Assembly (NCBI GenBank): GCA_001789515.1
Contig: MFZT01000039.1
Location: 1-6,690, forward strand
From: Candidatus Roizmanbacteria bacterium RIFCSPHIGHO2_02_FULL_43_11
GTDB lineage: Bacteria; Patescibacteriota; Microgenomatia; UBA1406; HO2-37-13b
DNA: 6,690 nt
Reading direction: 5' to 3'
Under the pieces are notes generated by a model. It saw only the letters and a program-made list of their open reading frames with translations, had not been told where the DNA came from and made no database searches. A program made the translations under genes and the position numbers. This document shows, in pieces, positions 5,873-6,690 of the stretch; the stretch's first letter is position 1; each line of letters begins with the position of its first letter.

Positions 5873-6690
5873 ATTGCTCCTTCATTATACTTGATTGCGA
5901 TACTTTGCATTGCTCTTATCATCCGTCTGATATCTCTTGACCAATCTTTCTGGCTTGATGAAGCAGCACAGGCGGTATTGTCACGTAATCCATTTATCCC
6001 AGGTCATTTCAATGGTGACTTCCAGCCACCGCTTTTTTATTATCTCGCACATTTCTGGATGCAGTGGGGGAGAGCAGAGTGGTTCCTCAGGCTTCCATCT
6101 GTGTTTTTTGCTGTTGCAACAGCGTTGCTGAATGCAAAACTGGGCGGGAAACGATCGGGTGCTGTTGCAGCCATCTTACTTGCTACAGCGCCGTTTCATG
6201 TCTACTATTCTCAGGAATTTCGCATGTATTCAATGTTGACATTTTTGACAACGCTTGGCTGGTATTTCCTTATTAAAAAACGTCCACACGCATATGTTTT
6301 CATCACCTTGGCAGCCATTTTTACGCATTACTTTGCCTTCATAAATGTACTTGTTCAAATAATCTATCTGCTGCGATATCACCGCAATTTCCTTAAAAGT
6401 CTCATTGTCCCGCTGGAACTGGTCCTGATCATCTTTGCATTTTGGCTGCCGACACTCACACAGCAGGTTCGAACTTCCCAAGCACTTGTCCAAGCATGGC
6501 CCACATGGGCAACAGTTAGCAATACAGGCTTTTTCCGCTTCCCAGCGCTCACACTTGCTAAGTTTGCTGTTGGCCAGATCAGTCCAACACCAAAAATATT
6601 GTATGGGTTGGTTGTAGTAGTTTTCGGGCTGATTTGTGTGTACAGCCTTTTTCGCTGTAGGCAACGTGTGTTCGTGTGGATGTTTGCCGG
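5858..6690 (+). CDS. GT39/PMT-like membrane glycosyltransferase, partial (3' end outside window)
   Basis: The frame is open from ATG 5858 to the window edge, giving 277 codons and two extra bases with no stop, so it is the N-terminal half or more of a longer protein. It starts with a membrane helix (about 8-23) followed by SFWLDEAAQA (30-39), whose Asp34-Glu35 fits the catalytic acidic position in the first loop of GT39/PMT_2 enzymes. FQPPLFYYL (55-63), YYSQEFRMYS (116-125, with Arg122 and Tyr124) and THYFAFINVLVQ (156-167) are the further family motifs, in the usual order and spacing. It is expected to use a polyprenyl-phosphate sugar on the outer membrane face. It carries the canonical D-E and R-x-Y motifs, unlike the GT39-type gene at 1337-2713, so the two belong to different subfamilies. 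The ATG is the first possible start after an in-frame TAG at 5849-5851, and no Shine-Dalgarno precedes it; TTG at 5891 is a weaker option. It is transcribed away from the GT4 operon, only 26 bp from the GTG. Confidence 0.88.
   Translation, partial: MFVRHIAPSLYLIAILCIALIIRLISLDQSFWLDEAAQAVLSRNPFIPGHFNGDFQPPLFYYLAHFWMQWGRAEWFLRLPSVFFAVATALLNAKLGGKRSGAVAAILLATAPFHVYYSQEFRMYSMLTFLTTLGWYFLIKKRPHAYVFITLAAIFTHYFAFINVLVQIIYLLRYHRNFLKSLIVPLELVLIIFAFWLPTLTQQVRTSQALVQAWPTWATVSNTGFFRFPALTLAKFAVGQISPTPKILYGLVVVVFGLICVYSLFRCRQRVFVWMFA
5877..5882 (-). promoter_or_regulatory. Shine-Dalgarno-like AAGGAG
   Basis: On the minus strand the bases AAGGAG lie four bases before the ATG at 5872 of the 14-codon frame. 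It sits 45 bases before the GTG of the GT4 gene, too far to serve that start directly. It matters because it decides between start models for the operon: it supports entry of ribosomes at the small frame rather than at the in-frame ATG at 5885, which lies upstream of it. Confidence 0.4.
5884..5889 (-). promoter_or_regulatory. Possible -10 element (TATAAT) for the minus-strand operon
   Basis: A perfect TATAAT reads on the minus strand just upstream of the GT4 gene. No convincing -35 hexamer is found 15-19 bases further upstream and there is no extended TG motif. If it were used, transcription would begin about 5877, which would remove most of the AAGGAG at 5877-5882. The two signals therefore compete as explanations. 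It also lies inside the coding region of the divergent gene, and may be coincidence. Confidence 0.25.

Noticed and set aside
5832..5885. 18-residue extension of the GT4 gene to ATG 5885
   Set aside because: GT4 proteins normally begin at the KILFL-type strand; the extension has no family counterpart, no ribosome binding site, and would run into the divergent gene.
6230..6664. 144-residue cysteine-rich minus-strand frame resembling a metal-binding protein
   Set aside because: It lies entirely antisense to the GT39-type gene; many of its cysteine codons (TGC) are simply the complement of GCA, so it is a shadow. The plus-strand frame has clear family motifs.

Overview
The window is a compact, bacterial-looking surface-glycan locus. 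It holds five tightly overlapping minus-strand genes, a divergent plus-strand gene that runs off the right edge, and a short plus-strand reading frame that converges on the minus-strand block from the left edge. Composition is moderately AT-rich by eye. UGA is used as a stop, because the 458-residue glycosyltransferase ends in TGA and no TGA interrupts any gene, so the code is standard. No phylogenetic marker is present. The minimal spacing and starts without Shine-Dalgarno sequences would suit an uncultured, streamlined bacterium such as a Patescibacteria/CPR lineage, but that is only an impression.

Layout from left to right: (i) 2-244, plus, an unrecognised C-terminal or small protein whose last 53 bases overlap the next gene tail to tail. 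(ii) 192-1340, minus, an O-antigen ligase/polymerase-type membrane protein. (iii) 1337-2713, minus, a GT39/ArnT-like polytopic glycosyltransferase. (iv) 2703-3932, minus, a Wzx-type polysaccharide flippase. (v) 3919-4860, minus, a GT2 glycosyltransferase with C-terminal membrane segments. (vi) 4848-5831, minus, a GT4-type (GT-B fold) glycosyltransferase that best starts at a GTG. (vii) 5858-6690, plus, the first 277 codons of a second GT39-type membrane glycosyltransferase, with no stop inside the window.

The five minus-strand genes are transcribed from about 5880 down to 192 and overlap by 13, 14, 11 and 4 bases in that order, so they almost certainly form one translationally coupled operon. 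Their roles fit together. Cytoplasmic glycosyltransferases (GT4, GT2) assemble an oligosaccharide on an undecaprenyl-type lipid carrier, the flippase moves it across the membrane, the GT39 enzyme(s) decorate it from polyprenyl-phosphate sugars on the outer face, and the ligase-family protein polymerises it or transfers it to an acceptor. No sugar-nucleotide synthesis genes, chain-length regulator or export channel are in the window, so the glycan's identity is unknown.

The least ordinary part is the 5' junction at about 5825-5890. There, divergent starts lie only 26 bp apart. A strong AAGGAG precedes a 14-codon reading frame that ends by overlapping the GTG start of the GT4 gene, and a small inverted repeat covers that GTG. 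This could be a leader peptide with coupled translation, but it is a hypothesis from sequence alone. The rest looks like an ordinary glycan locus, and I saw no tRNA, rRNA, CRISPR array, insertion sequence or phage element.
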